This document shows, one piece after another, positions 1 through 8,258 of a DNA stretch of 37,791 nucleotides (position 1 is its first letter; the number at the start of each line of letters is the position of its first letter). The stretch spans positions 1 to 37,791 of the forward strand of contig CATJOM010000033.1 in the NCBI GenBank assembly GCA_949741915.1, in the 5' to 3' direction. The position numbers were made by a program, and so were the translations under genes. This DNA is from an uncultured Candidatus Melainabacteria bacterium (lineage in GTDB: Bacteria; Cyanobacteriota; Vampirovibrionia; Gastranaerophilales; Gastranaerophilaceae). The notes beneath the pieces are model-generated. The model was not told where the DNA came from. It ran no database searches and saw nothing but the letters and a program-made list of their open reading frames with translations.

Positions 1-41
1 TATACCAAGGTATCAAAACGCCAACAAGTTATTATAAAATT

Positions 42-2963
42 TTACTGCGCATCTTTTCCGCAGCAATTTTTATATTTCAGTCCGCTGCCACAGGGGCATT
101 TGTCATTTCTTCCAACCTTGTCATCATTAACAAAAGGCTGATGCCCTAAATTTGAGGCGGTGTCTGAATTATCTGCCCCCACGACAGATGCTGTAGCACC
201 TTCAATATTATCAGAAATTTCAGCTTCATTATTGGTGGAATTTTTTAAGGCTTTTGTTAATTCTGTTTCAATCTCTTTATTTGGCATCATTGTTTGCCCT
301 GCAATCATGCCTGAAATAGGAATATCACTTAAGGAAAGGTCAGCAACTTCACTATTATCTGGTGACATTATCTGAACACCAAATTTAACCCTCATCAAGT
401 GTCTTACAGTTTCTGACTGTATATCAGACATCATAGAATTAAATAAATTAAAAGCACCTTTTTTGTATTCAATAAGAGGGTCTTTCTGGCCATACGCCAC
501 AAGGCCGATGCCATCCTTCAAATCATCAATATTTGCAAGGTGGTCAATCCACTTGGCATCAATAACCTGCAATAGCACGTCACGCTCCAGATGACGGATA
601 ACATTATCATCTGAAAACGGCTCCTGAAGTTCTTCACCAAGTTTGTATCTTTCAACAACTGTATTGAAATTCTCAATTGTTAATTTTTCATGGTTTCTGT
701 ATGCAGTCTTTGTCAAATTCTTAAGATGTGCAGACATTTCGTTGAATCTAAAATTCTTAATATCATCTACAGAAAGAGTGTTTAGCTGTGGAAAGACTGA
801 TTTCATCTCATTTACAAGCATATTTAATTCATCAGGCACATATTCAGCGGGTGACATATCCGGTGAAATATACTGTCTTAAAATCTTGTCCACCTCTTTT
901 TCAATCATATAAACAATGTCAGAATTTAGGTTTGTAGAATTGAGAACTTTCTTTCTCTGTGCATAGAATTTTTCCCTTTGAATATTAATGACATCATCAT
1001 ATTCAAGCACATTTTTTCTTATGTCAAAATAATGAACCTCCACCTTCTTTTGAGCAGATTCAATCTGGCGGGTAATAAGTGGAGAATTTATCACCATATC
1101 ATCACTCATAAATTGTGCAATAATATTTCCACCAAATTTTCTCATCAAATCATCCTCAAGTGACAAGAAAAACTTAGTAGACCCAGGGTCTCCTTGCCTT
1201 GCAGCACGTCCCCTAAGCTGATTATCAATACGGCGCGATTCATGTCTTTCAGTTCCTATAACATGCAAACCACCAAGCTCAATTACCTTCTTGTGTTCTT
1301 CTTCAGTTATAGTGCGGGCTCTTGTTAGCGCCTCTTCTTTTTTTGTTTCATAATCAGGGGTGTTTGTTGGGGTTATACCCATAGAGTCCAATTCTTCCTT
1401 TGCAAGATATTCAGGGTTTCCACCAAGGAGGATGTCCGTTCCTCTTCCTGCCATATTTGTTGCAATTGTAACAGCACCTACACGGCCAGCCTGCGCTATG
1501 ATATAAGCTTCCTTTTGGTGATGCTTGGCATTCAGAACATTATGCTTAATTCCAGCCTGGGTTAACAATGCAGATATTAATTCCGATTTTTCAATACTTA
1601 TCGTGCCCACAAGAACTGGACGGCCAATTTTTGCCATCTCAATAATTTCTTTAACAACCTCTCTGTATTTTGTTATCTGTTTATTAAATATTGCATCAGC
1701 CTCATTATTTCTAATATCAGGCTTATTTGTAGGAATTGCTGTTACAGGAAGGTTATATATCTTGCCAAATTCGGCCTCTTCCGTCATAGCAGTACCTGTC
1801 ATGCCAGATAGTTTTGGATAAAGCCTAAACAGGTTCTGGAATGTAATACTTGCAAGGGTTTGAGATTCATCCTGAATTGGTACATTTTCTTTTGCTTCAA
1901 TTGCCTGATGAAGGCCGTCAGACCATCTTCTTCCCTGCATAAGGCGGCCTGTAAATTCATCAACGATTACAATCTCATTATCACGTATAACATAATCAGT
2001 ATCCAGCGTGAATAACTCCTTGGCTTTTAGGGCTTGCAAAAGATGATGGGCATACTGTGTCTGGATATCAAACAAATCATCCACGCCCAAAAATTCCTGC
2101 GCCTTGTCAATACCCTCTTCAGTCAAGATTATGTTTTTATTCTTCTCGTCAACCTCATAATGAGTCACTTTTTCTAATATTGGGGCCACCTTTGCCATAA
2201 GCTTGTATGTTTCTGCTGATTTTTCAAGGCGGCCGGAAATAATTAAGGGTGTCCTGGCTTCATCAATTAAAATACTGTCAACCTCGTCAATTATGGCGTA
2301 ATTATAAGGCCTTTGAACAAGTGCATCTGTACTTGTTGCCATATTGTCACGAAGATAGTCAAAGCCAAATTCATTATTTGTTCCATAGGTAATATCACAC
2401 GCATAGGCAGCTTTTTTCTTTTGAAAATCAAAGCTGTCGGCTGATAAAATAACGCCAACTGTAAGGCCCAGAAATTCAAAAATGCGCCCCATCCAGTCTC
2501 TGTCTCTTTGCGCAAGATAATCATTTACAGTAATTATATGAACACCTTTTCCTGTTAATGCATTAAGATAAGCAGGAAGTGTTGCAACAAGGGTTTTGCC
2601 TTCACCTGTTCTCATCTCTGCAATGTGTCCTTCATGAAGAAAAATTCCGCCTATTAACTGAACATCAAAATGACGCATATTAAGAACGCGCCTTCCTGCC
2701 TCACGTACCGTGGCAAAAGCCTCTGGAAGAATTTTATCAAGGACTGCTTTTTCAAGGGCTCTGTCTGTTTTATAATCCTCAGATTTTTCACGCTTTGACA
2801 AGATTTCTTTAAATTCAACGGTTTTTGCCTTCAATTCATCATCAGAAAGCTTGGTGAATTCTTCCTCAAGATGATTAATGTGCTCTACAACCGGCATGAT
2901 TTTTGCTATTTTTCTCTCGTTTGGATCCTTGAAAATCTTAAGCAATACGTCAACAACGCCCAT
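42..2963 (-). CDS. secA: Protein translocase ATPase SecA
   Basis: SecA is the ATP-driven motor that pushes unfolded preproteins through SecYEG at the inner membrane. The 973-residue product has the DEAD-like Walker A stretch EMRTGEGKTL near residues 116-125, the DEVDSILIDEARTPLI block near 225-240, the GRGTDI helicase motif, and a C-terminal zinc tail CPCGSGLKYKNCC, which binds SecB or ribosomes in other species. It is somewhat longer than E. coli SecA (901 aa); the extra length is mostly the acidic, N/S-rich linker before the zinc tail. The ATG start at 2963 is preceded by a clear GGGGAG ribosome site. A TTGCTT-N18-TATAAA promoter just upstream is plausible. The gene is complete, ends 41 bases from the window edge, and stands alone on its strand. 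The call is essentially certain. Confidence 0.98.
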   Translation of the reverse strand: MGVVDVLLKIFKDPNERKIAKIMPVVEHINHLEEEFTKLSDDELKAKTVEFKEILSKREKSEDYKTDRALEKAVLDKILPEAFATVREAGRRVLNMRHFDVQLIGGIFLHEGHIAEMRTGEGKTLVATLPAYLNALTGKGVHIITVNDYLAQRDRDWMGRIFEFLGLTVGVILSADSFDFQKKKAAYACDITYGTNNEFGFDYLRDNMATSTDALVQRPYNYAIIDEVDSILIDEARTPLIISGRLEKSAETYKLMAKVAPILEKVTHYEVDEKNKNIILTEEGIDKAQEFLGVDDLFDIQTQYAHHLLQALKAKELFTLDTDYVIRDNEIVIVDEFTGRLMQGRRWSDGLHQAIEAKENVPIQDESQTLASITFQNLFRLYPKLSGMTGTAMTEEAEFGKIYNLPVTAIPTNKPDIRNNEADAIFNKQITKYREVVKEIIEMAKIGRPVLVGTISIEKSELISALLTQAGIKHNVLNAKHHQKEAYIIAQAGRVGAVTIATNMAGRGTDILLGGNPEYLAKEELDSMGITPTNTPDYETKKEEALTRARTITEEEHKKVIELGGLHVIGTERHESRRIDNQLRGRAARQGDPGSTKFFLSLEDDLMRKFGGNIIAQFMSDDMVINSPLITRQIESAQKKVEVHYFDIRKNVLEYDDVINIQREKFYAQRKKVLNSTNLNSDIVYMIEKEVDKILRQYISPDMSPAEYVPDELNMLVNEMKSVFPQLNTLSVDDIKNFRFNEMSAHLKNLTKTAYRNHEKLTIENFNTVVERYKLGEELQEPFSDDNVIRHLERDVLLQVIDAKWIDHLANIDDLKDGIGLVAYGQKDPLIEYKKGAFNLFNSMMSDIQSETVRHLMRVKFGVQIMSPDNSEVADLSLSDIPISGMIAGQTMMPNKEIETELTKALKNSTNNEAEISDNIEGATASVVGADNSDTASNLGHQPFVNDDKVGRNDKCPCGSGLKYKNCCGKDAQ

Positions 2964-3463
2964 TTATTTCTCCCCTATGTGTAATATTTATAAATATATT
3001 ATCACAAACAAAGCAAAGTGATTATCCACCCAGACGTTTTATAGTAACCATCGTGCCAAACCTTGAGCGGTACACCTGCAGGCTAGATGATAGCTAATGT
3101 ATTTACAATACAACAAATTGCATAAATTACAAAAAAGGTGGGGCTAAAAGTGCCATCGTTTATAATACCTATTAAATGCAAAATATATGTATTTTATATA
3201 GAATATTTTCTTTTCATTCCAAGCTTCATTCACAAAAAAAACAGGATGAGTTTCGCTTTGCAGAAAGCTTAATTAGAACACTATTTTTATAAATAAAACT
3301 TCCATTAAAGAAACAAGGGAATAAATATTTTGATAGGATTAATATAGAGTTGCAAGGTGCCGCCTGACCTTGAGACTTATGCCTTGTGGCCCAATCCTAT
3401 TAGTGAATTCAAGCTTATTTTTTAACACCGTACGCATATTTTAACAGCACAATTTAAAGAAAA
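2964..3463. other. 500-base intergenic region upstream of secA
   Basis: No credible ORF lies here. On the minus strand it would be both the 3' trailer of the kelch gene and the leader of secA. It holds the secA promoter and ribosome site, a long-range inverted repeat at 3331-3402 (listed separately), and a GC-richer patch at about 3050-3095 with a CCTTGAG stretch that also occurs inside the inverted repeat. No tRNA or riboswitch class was recognised. Confidence 0.6.
3331..3402. other. Long-stem inverted repeat, candidate structured RNA or terminator
   Basis: TGATAGGATT (3331-3340) pairs with AATCCTATTA (3393-3402), a 10-bp stem with one G-U pair. Inside it, CAAGGT (3353-3358) can pair with ACCTTG (3367-3372), or CAAGG can pair instead with CCTTG (3382-3386), giving two mutually exclusive inner hairpins. 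The block is GC-richer than its surroundings. On the minus strand it starts about 60 bases after the kelch stop codon, but neither strand shows a clean T-tract after the stem, so a simple intrinsic terminator is not obvious. The function is unknown. Confidence 0.45.
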
Positions 3464-4672
3464 TCATTTTTTGCTCATCTTATAAATTGCAGCATACTCA
3501 CTCAACCCATAAAGGCTAGTGCCTATTGTTAATACAGCATTATCCTTAAGTATTGCCGAAGCGCCTTGTACATAAAAAAGAGGTATTTTTATAAAAGCAG
3601 ATTTAAATTTATTAGCCTTCGGGTTAAATATTATAGCATGGCCAAACGGGAACCAGGAGTTTGTTTTGTAAAAAAGCAAAGTATTATCGGGCAGAAGCAT
3701 TGCGGAATAATTGTTATCCCGAAAAGCAGCCTTGTTTAAAAGCTTTATACTTTGTGAATTATAATCAAACTCCTCAATCAAGACTTGTTTAAAATATTTC
3801 TTGCCCTCTATTTCTTTGTCTCCAGCGCAATAGGCATCTGGAGCAGGCGCTTTACTTACAATATAAATTTTATCATCAATGCAAAAAACCTCAAAAACAG
3901 CTTGTGTTTTATCAAGGCTTCCTATTATCTCAATTTTATTATGTTTGGCATTATACAGAATTATATCCCTATTAAGCTGGCCATGGCAGCTCTTATTACC
4001 TTCTTTAAAATCACCCTCTATTCTTCCGCCAATAATAAGAACATTTCCATCACTTAAGTTAACAGCTGTATGCTCATATATAGTATTGGGTAAAGCGGGG
4101 CCATACTCAAACTTATTTGTTTTGGGATTATAAAATTCAAGTTTTCTATCACTTACATCAGGCCAGTATACCATTTTGCCAGTTTTGCCGCCTGAAATTA
4201 ACACTCTACCATCATTAAGAGTAATGGCATTATGATACGCCCTTGGCATTAGCATATCAGGGCCTTTTTTAATTTGTTTTGTTTCAGGCAAAAAAATATT
4301 TGTACTGGCTAGTATTTTTTTCATCAAAGGCCCGCCACCGCCTGTGATTAGAATACTGCCGTCATTTAGCTTTGTACAGGAAGAATGGCTTAGGATTTTG
4401 TTTGCATCAGAGTCAAAAATTGTGCGGATTTTATTGGTTTTTGAATCATAATATTTGAGAGCATAGCTTCTATATACAAATGCATCACCGTTGTCAATCG
4501 ATATAACCTGGTAGGAAGTACTCAGGGGTACATTAAATCTATCCGAAACAGAAATGCCACCAAAGCCGCCTGCAAAAGCTGGCAAAGGATTTTTAATAAA
4601 CAAAAAAACGAATATAATCAGAATAATTGTTACATTTTTTACATTAACAGAAATTTCTTTATTTTTCTTCAT
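3464..4672 (-). CDS. Exported kelch-repeat beta-propeller protein
   Basis: This is a predicted secreted or periplasmic beta-propeller. The ATG at 4672 gives a 402-residue product beginning MKKNKEISVN, then a hydrophobic core (about residues 15-30) and a PAFA-G signal-peptidase I site. The upstream GTG at 4681 overlaps the AAGGAG ribosome site and is therefore unlikely to be the start. The mature part has recurring kelch-type blades with the pattern V/I-L-I-x-GG, for example SILITGGGG, RVLISGGKTG and NVLIIGGRIEG, each preceded by a 'LNDG' or 'LSDG' turn. Kelch propellers of this type bind proteins or glycans, or act as galactose-oxidase-like scaffolds. No oxidase copper ligands could be identified, so an enzymatic role is not claimed. 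The gene is divergent from the transporter gene and has its own promoter. Confidence 0.75.
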   Translation of the reverse strand: MKKNKEISVNVKNVTIILIIFVFLFIKNPLPAFAGGFGGISVSDRFNVPLSTSYQVISIDNGDAFVYRSYALKYYDSKTNKIRTIFDSDANKILSHSSCTKLNDGSILITGGGGPLMKKILASTNIFLPETKQIKKGPDMLMPRAYHNAITLNDGRVLISGGKTGKMVYWPDVSDRKLEFYNPKTNKFEYGPALPNTIYEHTAVNLSDGNVLIIGGRIEGDFKEGNKSCHGQLNRDIILYNAKHNKIEIIGSLDKTQAVFEVFCIDDKIYIVSKAPAPDAYCAGDKEIEGKKYFKQVLIEEFDYNSQSIKLLNKAAFRDNNYSAMLLPDNTLLFYKTNSWFPFGHAIIFNPKANKFKSAFIKIPLFYVQGASAILKDNAVLTIGTSLYGLSEYAAIYKMSKK

Positions 4673-4691
4673 AATATTCACTCCTTGCTCA

Positions 4692-4697
4692 ATTATA
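4692..4697 (-). promoter_or_regulatory. -10 box for the kelch gene
   Basis: On the minus strand TATAAT lies 20 bases upstream of the chosen ATG (4672), followed by AAGGAG. No good -35 hexamer is visible. The box lies 16 bases from the -35 of the oppositely oriented transporter promoter, so the two promoters share a region of about 50 bases. Confidence 0.5.
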
Positions 4698-4713
4698 TCT
4701 CCATTAACTAAAA

Positions 4714-4742
4714 TTGACTATATTTTATGAATTAGGTAAAAT
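4714..4742 (+). promoter_or_regulatory. Sigma-70 promoter of the transporter gene
   Basis: TTGACT (4714-4719), a 17-base spacer and TAAAAT (4737-4742) match the housekeeping consensus at 5/6 in each hexamer. The expected transcription start, near 4749, leaves a short leader containing GAGGAGG (4765-4771) before TTG 4777. A start codon at 4714 is therefore excluded, because it would lie inside the promoter. Confidence 0.75.
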
Positions 4743-4776
4743 TAAAGAGATTAAAATTCATTTTGAGGAGGATATT

Positions 4777-6099
4777 TTGGAAAATTTGCATGAAATCGTG
4801 CAGCAAAATGCCGTTATGATTAGCGCCATTATTCTAATTGTAGCGTATATTTTTATTGCATGGGAGAAAATTTCAAAAGTAACAGTAGCGCTGCTAGGCG
4901 CTTGTGCCACATTATTTTTAGGACTATTAAGTTCCGACAAAACACCTGAAACGCTTGGTCAGTATTTTATTAATTTTATTGATTTCAATGTAATCTTTTT
5001 ACTTGTTTCAATGATGATAATTGTGCATATCTGCGCAAGATCTGGCATGTTTAAATGGATGGCAAATGAAATTTTAAAATTAACAAAAGGCAAACCAAAG
5101 CTTGTATTATGCGCCCTTGCTATATTTACAGCGGTTGCAAGCGCTTTTTTGGATAACGTTACAACTGTAATTCTTGTTATGCCAATCACTTTTGTTGCTT
5201 GTAAAAAACTTGATTTAGATCCGATACCATTTTTAATAACTGAAATTTTATGTTCAAACATAGGCGGAACAGCAACATTAATCGGAGACCCGCCAAATAT
5301 AATAATAGGCTCAGCAGCAGGATTCAGCTTTATGGATTTTGTTAAAGAACTAACTGGAATTGTTACTATAATACTATTTACAACAATTGGAATTTTAATT
5401 TTCTTATTCAGAAAGCAGTTGAAAAGCACTCCTGAAAAGATGGAAATGGTGACAAAGATTGATAATTCAAGAACAATTCTTCATAAGGGCCTTGCTATAA
5501 GATCAGGAATTGTCTTAGCCCTTGTTATACTTGGATTTATAACCCATGACATTACACATATTCCGACATATTTAATTGCAATGATAGGCGCTAGCATCCT
5601 TCTAGCCTTTGAAAAACCAGCAAAACTATTGATGAATGTTGAATGGAATACTATATTTTTCTTTATTGGTTTATTTATTATAATCGGCGGACTTGAGGCT
5701 GCAGGTGGAATTGACCTTATGGCAAAGTGGCTTTTAAGGGTGACCGAAGGCTCTCAGGCTGCAACTGCTATGATTATCCTCTGGGCGTCAGGAATTTTGT
5801 CAGGGATTATTGATAATATCCCCTATACTGCCACAATGGCACCCATGCTTGCCACAATCCAAAGCATTGAAGGAACAGAATATACTCATCCTCTTTGGTG
5901 GTGCTTGTCTTTGGGAGCATGTCTTGGCGGAAACATGACAATAATAGGTGCAGCAGCAAATGTTATTGTTTCTGAAACTGCCCACAAAAAAGGCTATTGT
6001 ATTTCATTTGTTAGATTTCTCAAATATGGTTTTTCAATAACAATGCTTGCACTCTTATTGAGTACCGCATACATATATTTAAGATTTTTAATACACTAA
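4777..6099 (+). CDS. ArsB/NhaD-superfamily (ion transporter) integral membrane transporter
   Basis: This is a multi-spanning secondary transporter of the IT superfamily (ArsB, NhaD, P-protein, DASS). The diagnostic pair of pseudo-symmetric motifs is present: GGTATLIGDPPNIIIGSAAG in the first half and LGGNMTIIGAAANVIVSE near the C-terminus. DNVTT and DNIPYTATMAP mark the two discontinuous transport helices. About 11-12 hydrophobic segments are visible over 440 residues. The TTG at 4777 is chosen because GAGGAGG sits five bases upstream; the longer reading from TTG 4714 overlaps the promoter. The substrate cannot be read from sequence: sodium/proton exchange, arsenite or a dicarboxylate are all possible, and no arsenic genes are nearby. 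The gene is monocistronic with a strong terminator behind it. Confidence 0.85.
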   Translation: MENLHEIVQQNAVMISAIILIVAYIFIAWEKISKVTVALLGACATLFLGLLSSDKTPETLGQYFINFIDFNVIFLLVSMMIIVHICARSGMFKWMANEILKLTKGKPKLVLCALAIFTAVASAFLDNVTTVILVMPITFVACKKLDLDPIPFLITEILCSNIGGTATLIGDPPNIIIGSAAGFSFMDFVKELTGIVTIILFTTIGILIFLFRKQLKSTPEKMEMVTKIDNSRTILHKGLAIRSGIVLALVILGFITHDITHIPTYLIAMIGASILLAFEKPAKLLMNVEWNTIFFFIGLFIIIGGLEAAGGIDLMAKWLLRVTEGSQAATAMIILWASGILSGIIDNIPYTATMAPMLATIQSIEGTEYTHPLWWCLSLGACLGGNMTIIGAAANVIVSETAHKKGYCISFVRFLKYGFSITMLALLLSTAYIYLRFLIH

Positions 6100-6107
6100 A
6101 ATTACAC

Positions 6108-6166
6108 AAAGACACATCCTGCAGAGTTTTAGCCAACTGGCAGAGCATTTTGGATGTGTCTTTTTT
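6108..6166 (+). terminator. Intrinsic terminator after the transporter gene
   Basis: AAAGACACATCC (6108-6119) pairs perfectly with GGATGTGTCTTT (6152-6163), and the T-run continues to 6166. A small inner GCC/GGC hairpin (6132-6141) sits in the loop. It separates the transporter from ruvB 50 bases downstream. Confidence 0.85.
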
Positions 6167-6215
6167 CAAATAAACTTTTGGGGTATTTGTAAAGTTTTGT
6201 AAACTAAGGATATAG

Positions 6216-7436
6216 ATGATAATTTCAGATGGGGATGATAAAAATTATTCCGACAAAAAAATAAATAAAATAGGCAAAAAACATGCAGCTCAAGGATTTA
6301 AGAAAAATTCTGACAAAATAAAAAAAGAAGAGCTTAGCAGCAATGGCAGTAAAAAATTCAGCCACAATGAGGGTATTGACACTAGCTTTAACCAGGAAAA
6401 AGGTGAAAAGCCTAGGGCCAAGGAGCTTTTACCTGCTTCAAATGAATATGACGAAACTTATGAAAAAACAATCCGACCAAAGACGTTTGAAGAATATATA
6501 GGGCAAAATTCTCTAAAAGAAACCCTGAAAATTTCGATAGAAGCCTCAAAAAAAAGAAATGTACCGCTTGATCATCTCTTATTTTATGGACCTCCGGGCC
6601 TTGGAAAAACCACACTTGCAAATATAATTGCAAACGAGTGCGGGGTGAATATAAAAATTACGTCTGCGCCTGCATTAGAGCGTCCAAGAGACATTATTGG
6701 AATTTTAATGAGTTTAAAAGGCGGGGAAATTTTATTTATTGATGAAATCCACCGTCTGAACAAAGTGGCAGAAGAGATACTTTACCCTGCAATGGAGGAC
6801 TTTTTTATAGACCTTACAACCGGCAAAAGCCAGACAGTGAAGACTATGCGGGTGCCTGTACAAAAGTTTACACTTATCGGAGCAACAACAAAAGCTGGAG
6901 CGCTCTCAGGTCCATTGAGAGACAGGTTTGGAATTATTCACAGGCTGGAATTCTACACCCCGCCTGAATTACAGCATATTGTAAAAAGAAGCGCAAAAAT
7001 ATTAAATGCAAAAATTGACGACGAGGGCGCAATAGAGATAGCACTTAGATCAAGGGCCACCCCCAGAATCGCAAACCGTCTGATAAAGCGGGCTAGCGAC
7101 TATGCGCTTGTAAAATCTGACGGAAAAATCACCAAAAAAATTGCAGATTTGGCACTAAAAAATTTAAATATTGACAATTTAGGGCTAGATAACACTGATA
7201 GAGCGCTTTTAGGACTAATTATAGAGAAATATAATGGCGGGCCAGTAGGCATAGAAACGCTGGCAGTGGCACTAGGGGAGGATATTCGGACAATCGAGGA
7301 CGTGTATGAGCCGTATTTACTGCAATCCGGGCTATTAATGAGAACTCTAAGGGGCAGAACCGTGACAAAATCTGCATATGAGCATCTTGGTTATAAAATT
7401 CCGCCATGTGGAAATGGGCAGATGGGATTATTTTAA
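6216..7436 (+). CDS. ruvB: Holliday junction branch-migration ATPase RuvB, N-terminally extended
   Basis: RuvB is the hexameric AAA+ motor that drives branch migration of Holliday junctions with RuvA and hands them to RuvC. Walker A is GPPGLGKTT (about 125-133), Walker B is LFIDEIH, sensor 1 is GATTKAG, and the C-terminal winged helix carries the arginine-rich TLRGRT element. The family core starts at [11 protein letters not shown] (residue 87), so this protein has roughly 65-70 extra residues, rich in Lys, Ser and Asn, compared with E. coli RuvB (336 aa). The start ATG at 6216 has an AAGGA-type ribosome site; no later Met gives a better fit before the core. The extension looks disordered and its role is unknown. 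ruvA and ruvC are not adjacent. Confidence 0.96.
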   Translation: MIISDGDDKNYSDKKINKIGKKHAAQGFKKNSDKIKKEELSSNGSKKFSHNEGIDTSFNQEKGEKPRAKELLPASNEYDETYEKTIRPKTFEEYIGQNSLKETLKISIEASKKRNVPLDHLLFYGPPGLGKTTLANIIANECGVNIKITSAPALERPRDIIGILMSLKGGEILFIDEIHRLNKVAEEILYPAMEDFFIDLTTGKSQTVKTMRVPVQKFTLIGATTKAGALSGPLRDRFGIIHRLEFYTPPELQHIVKRSAKILNAKIDDEGAIEIALRSRATPRIANRLIKRASDYALVKSDGKITKKIADLALKNLNIDNLGLDNTDRALLGLIIEKYNGGPVGIETLAVALGEDIRTIEDVYEPYLLQSGLLMRTLRGRTVTKSAYEHLGYKIPPCGNGQMGLF

Positions 7437-8258
7437 AACTATACCTAAAACATTTAATACTCGACTCAAAAATACCCCATTACGTGTAAATATTACTTAT
7501 AAAAAATTGAAGTTTTGTAATCTTTAGGGATAAATTTGCTAAAAATTATCTGCTAATAATCTGCAGCTTAAGGATTTCCAGGTTTTTGCACGACTAAAAT
7601 ATAGATTTGATAAGCTTTTTTAGCTTTTTTTAATAGATTCCAATAAAACTAAAAGTCTATAAATCTCCTAAAATCCTATTTGTACAAGACTTTTAAGATA
7701 CCTGCACACCCTAAACCAAGTAAAGATAAGGGCTTTTGGTGATTTTGTTTTAAAATCAACCGCAAAACAAGTCAACATAAGGCATATAGACATATCAAAT
7801 AAGGAATAAATACAGAAGGAGCTATTTTTAACGTATAAATTCCTGAAAAAAGCATCCAAAAAAGGGGTTAGAGCTTTTTAAAATCATGCGTGCAAATTTC
7901 CATCCTCTTAAAATAGACAAAAATCACAAAAAGAAGCCAACGGCAGGCATTTTCAGAATTAAAATCAAAAAATACATCTGAAAGGCAGTAAAATTCAATA
8001 TTTTTTATTTAAAAATCTATAGATTATTGTGTAATAGCAATCAGCACGGAAAAATTATCCAATAAAACTTTATTTATAAACAATGGAAACGATTGGAAAT
8101 TCTTGTTACAAAAATTTAACATTTATCCTTTTTTCTTAAAAAAATAAATTCATTCGCCGATATATAGGGTATATATATTTTAAAATAAATATACAGTTAT
8201 TCTCTAATATATACAGAGAATAACTTGCATACAAAAAATCATAAAAAGGATTAACCAT
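7437..8258. other. 822-base intergenic region between ruvB and the calpain-like gene
   Basis: This stretch is very AT-rich with no convincing coding sequence; the longest minus-strand frame (63 codons, 7668-7859) has no ribosome site and no recognisable motif. A perfect 12-base palindrome AATCTATAGATT occurs at 8014-8025 and a perfect hairpin at 8196-8224. TATATA-rich segments at 8160-8195 probably include the promoter of the downstream gene. No clean terminator for ruvB was found. Confidence 0.55.
8196..8224 (+). promoter_or_regulatory. Perfect 10-bp inverted repeat in the leader or promoter of the calpain-like gene
   Basis: GTTATTCTCT (8196-8205) and AGAGAATAAC (8215-8224) are exact complements around a 9-base AT spacer, ending 34 bases before the ATG and before the AAAAAGGA ribosome site. 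There is no T-tract after it on the coding strand, so an operator for a dimeric regulator or an mRNA-stabilising 5' hairpin fits better than a terminator. Confidence 0.6.

Noticed and set aside
3050-3095. GC-richer patch resembling a riboswitch
   Set aside because: The CCTTGAG and GGTACACC words do not match any riboswitch core I know, and no consistent stem could be drawn.
4714-4776. Longer transporter reading frame from TTG 4714
   Set aside because: It starts inside a well-formed TTGACT-N17-TAAAAT promoter and lacks a ribosome site, while TTG 4777 has GAGGAGG five bases upstream.
4959-5429. 156-codon minus-strand frame inside the transporter gene
   Set aside because: Antisense shadow of a membrane protein; it reads as hydrophobic only because the sense strand is.
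7668-7859. 63-codon minus-strand frame in the ruvB-calpain gap
   Set aside because: No ribosome site, promoter or family motif; the composition fits random AT-rich DNA.
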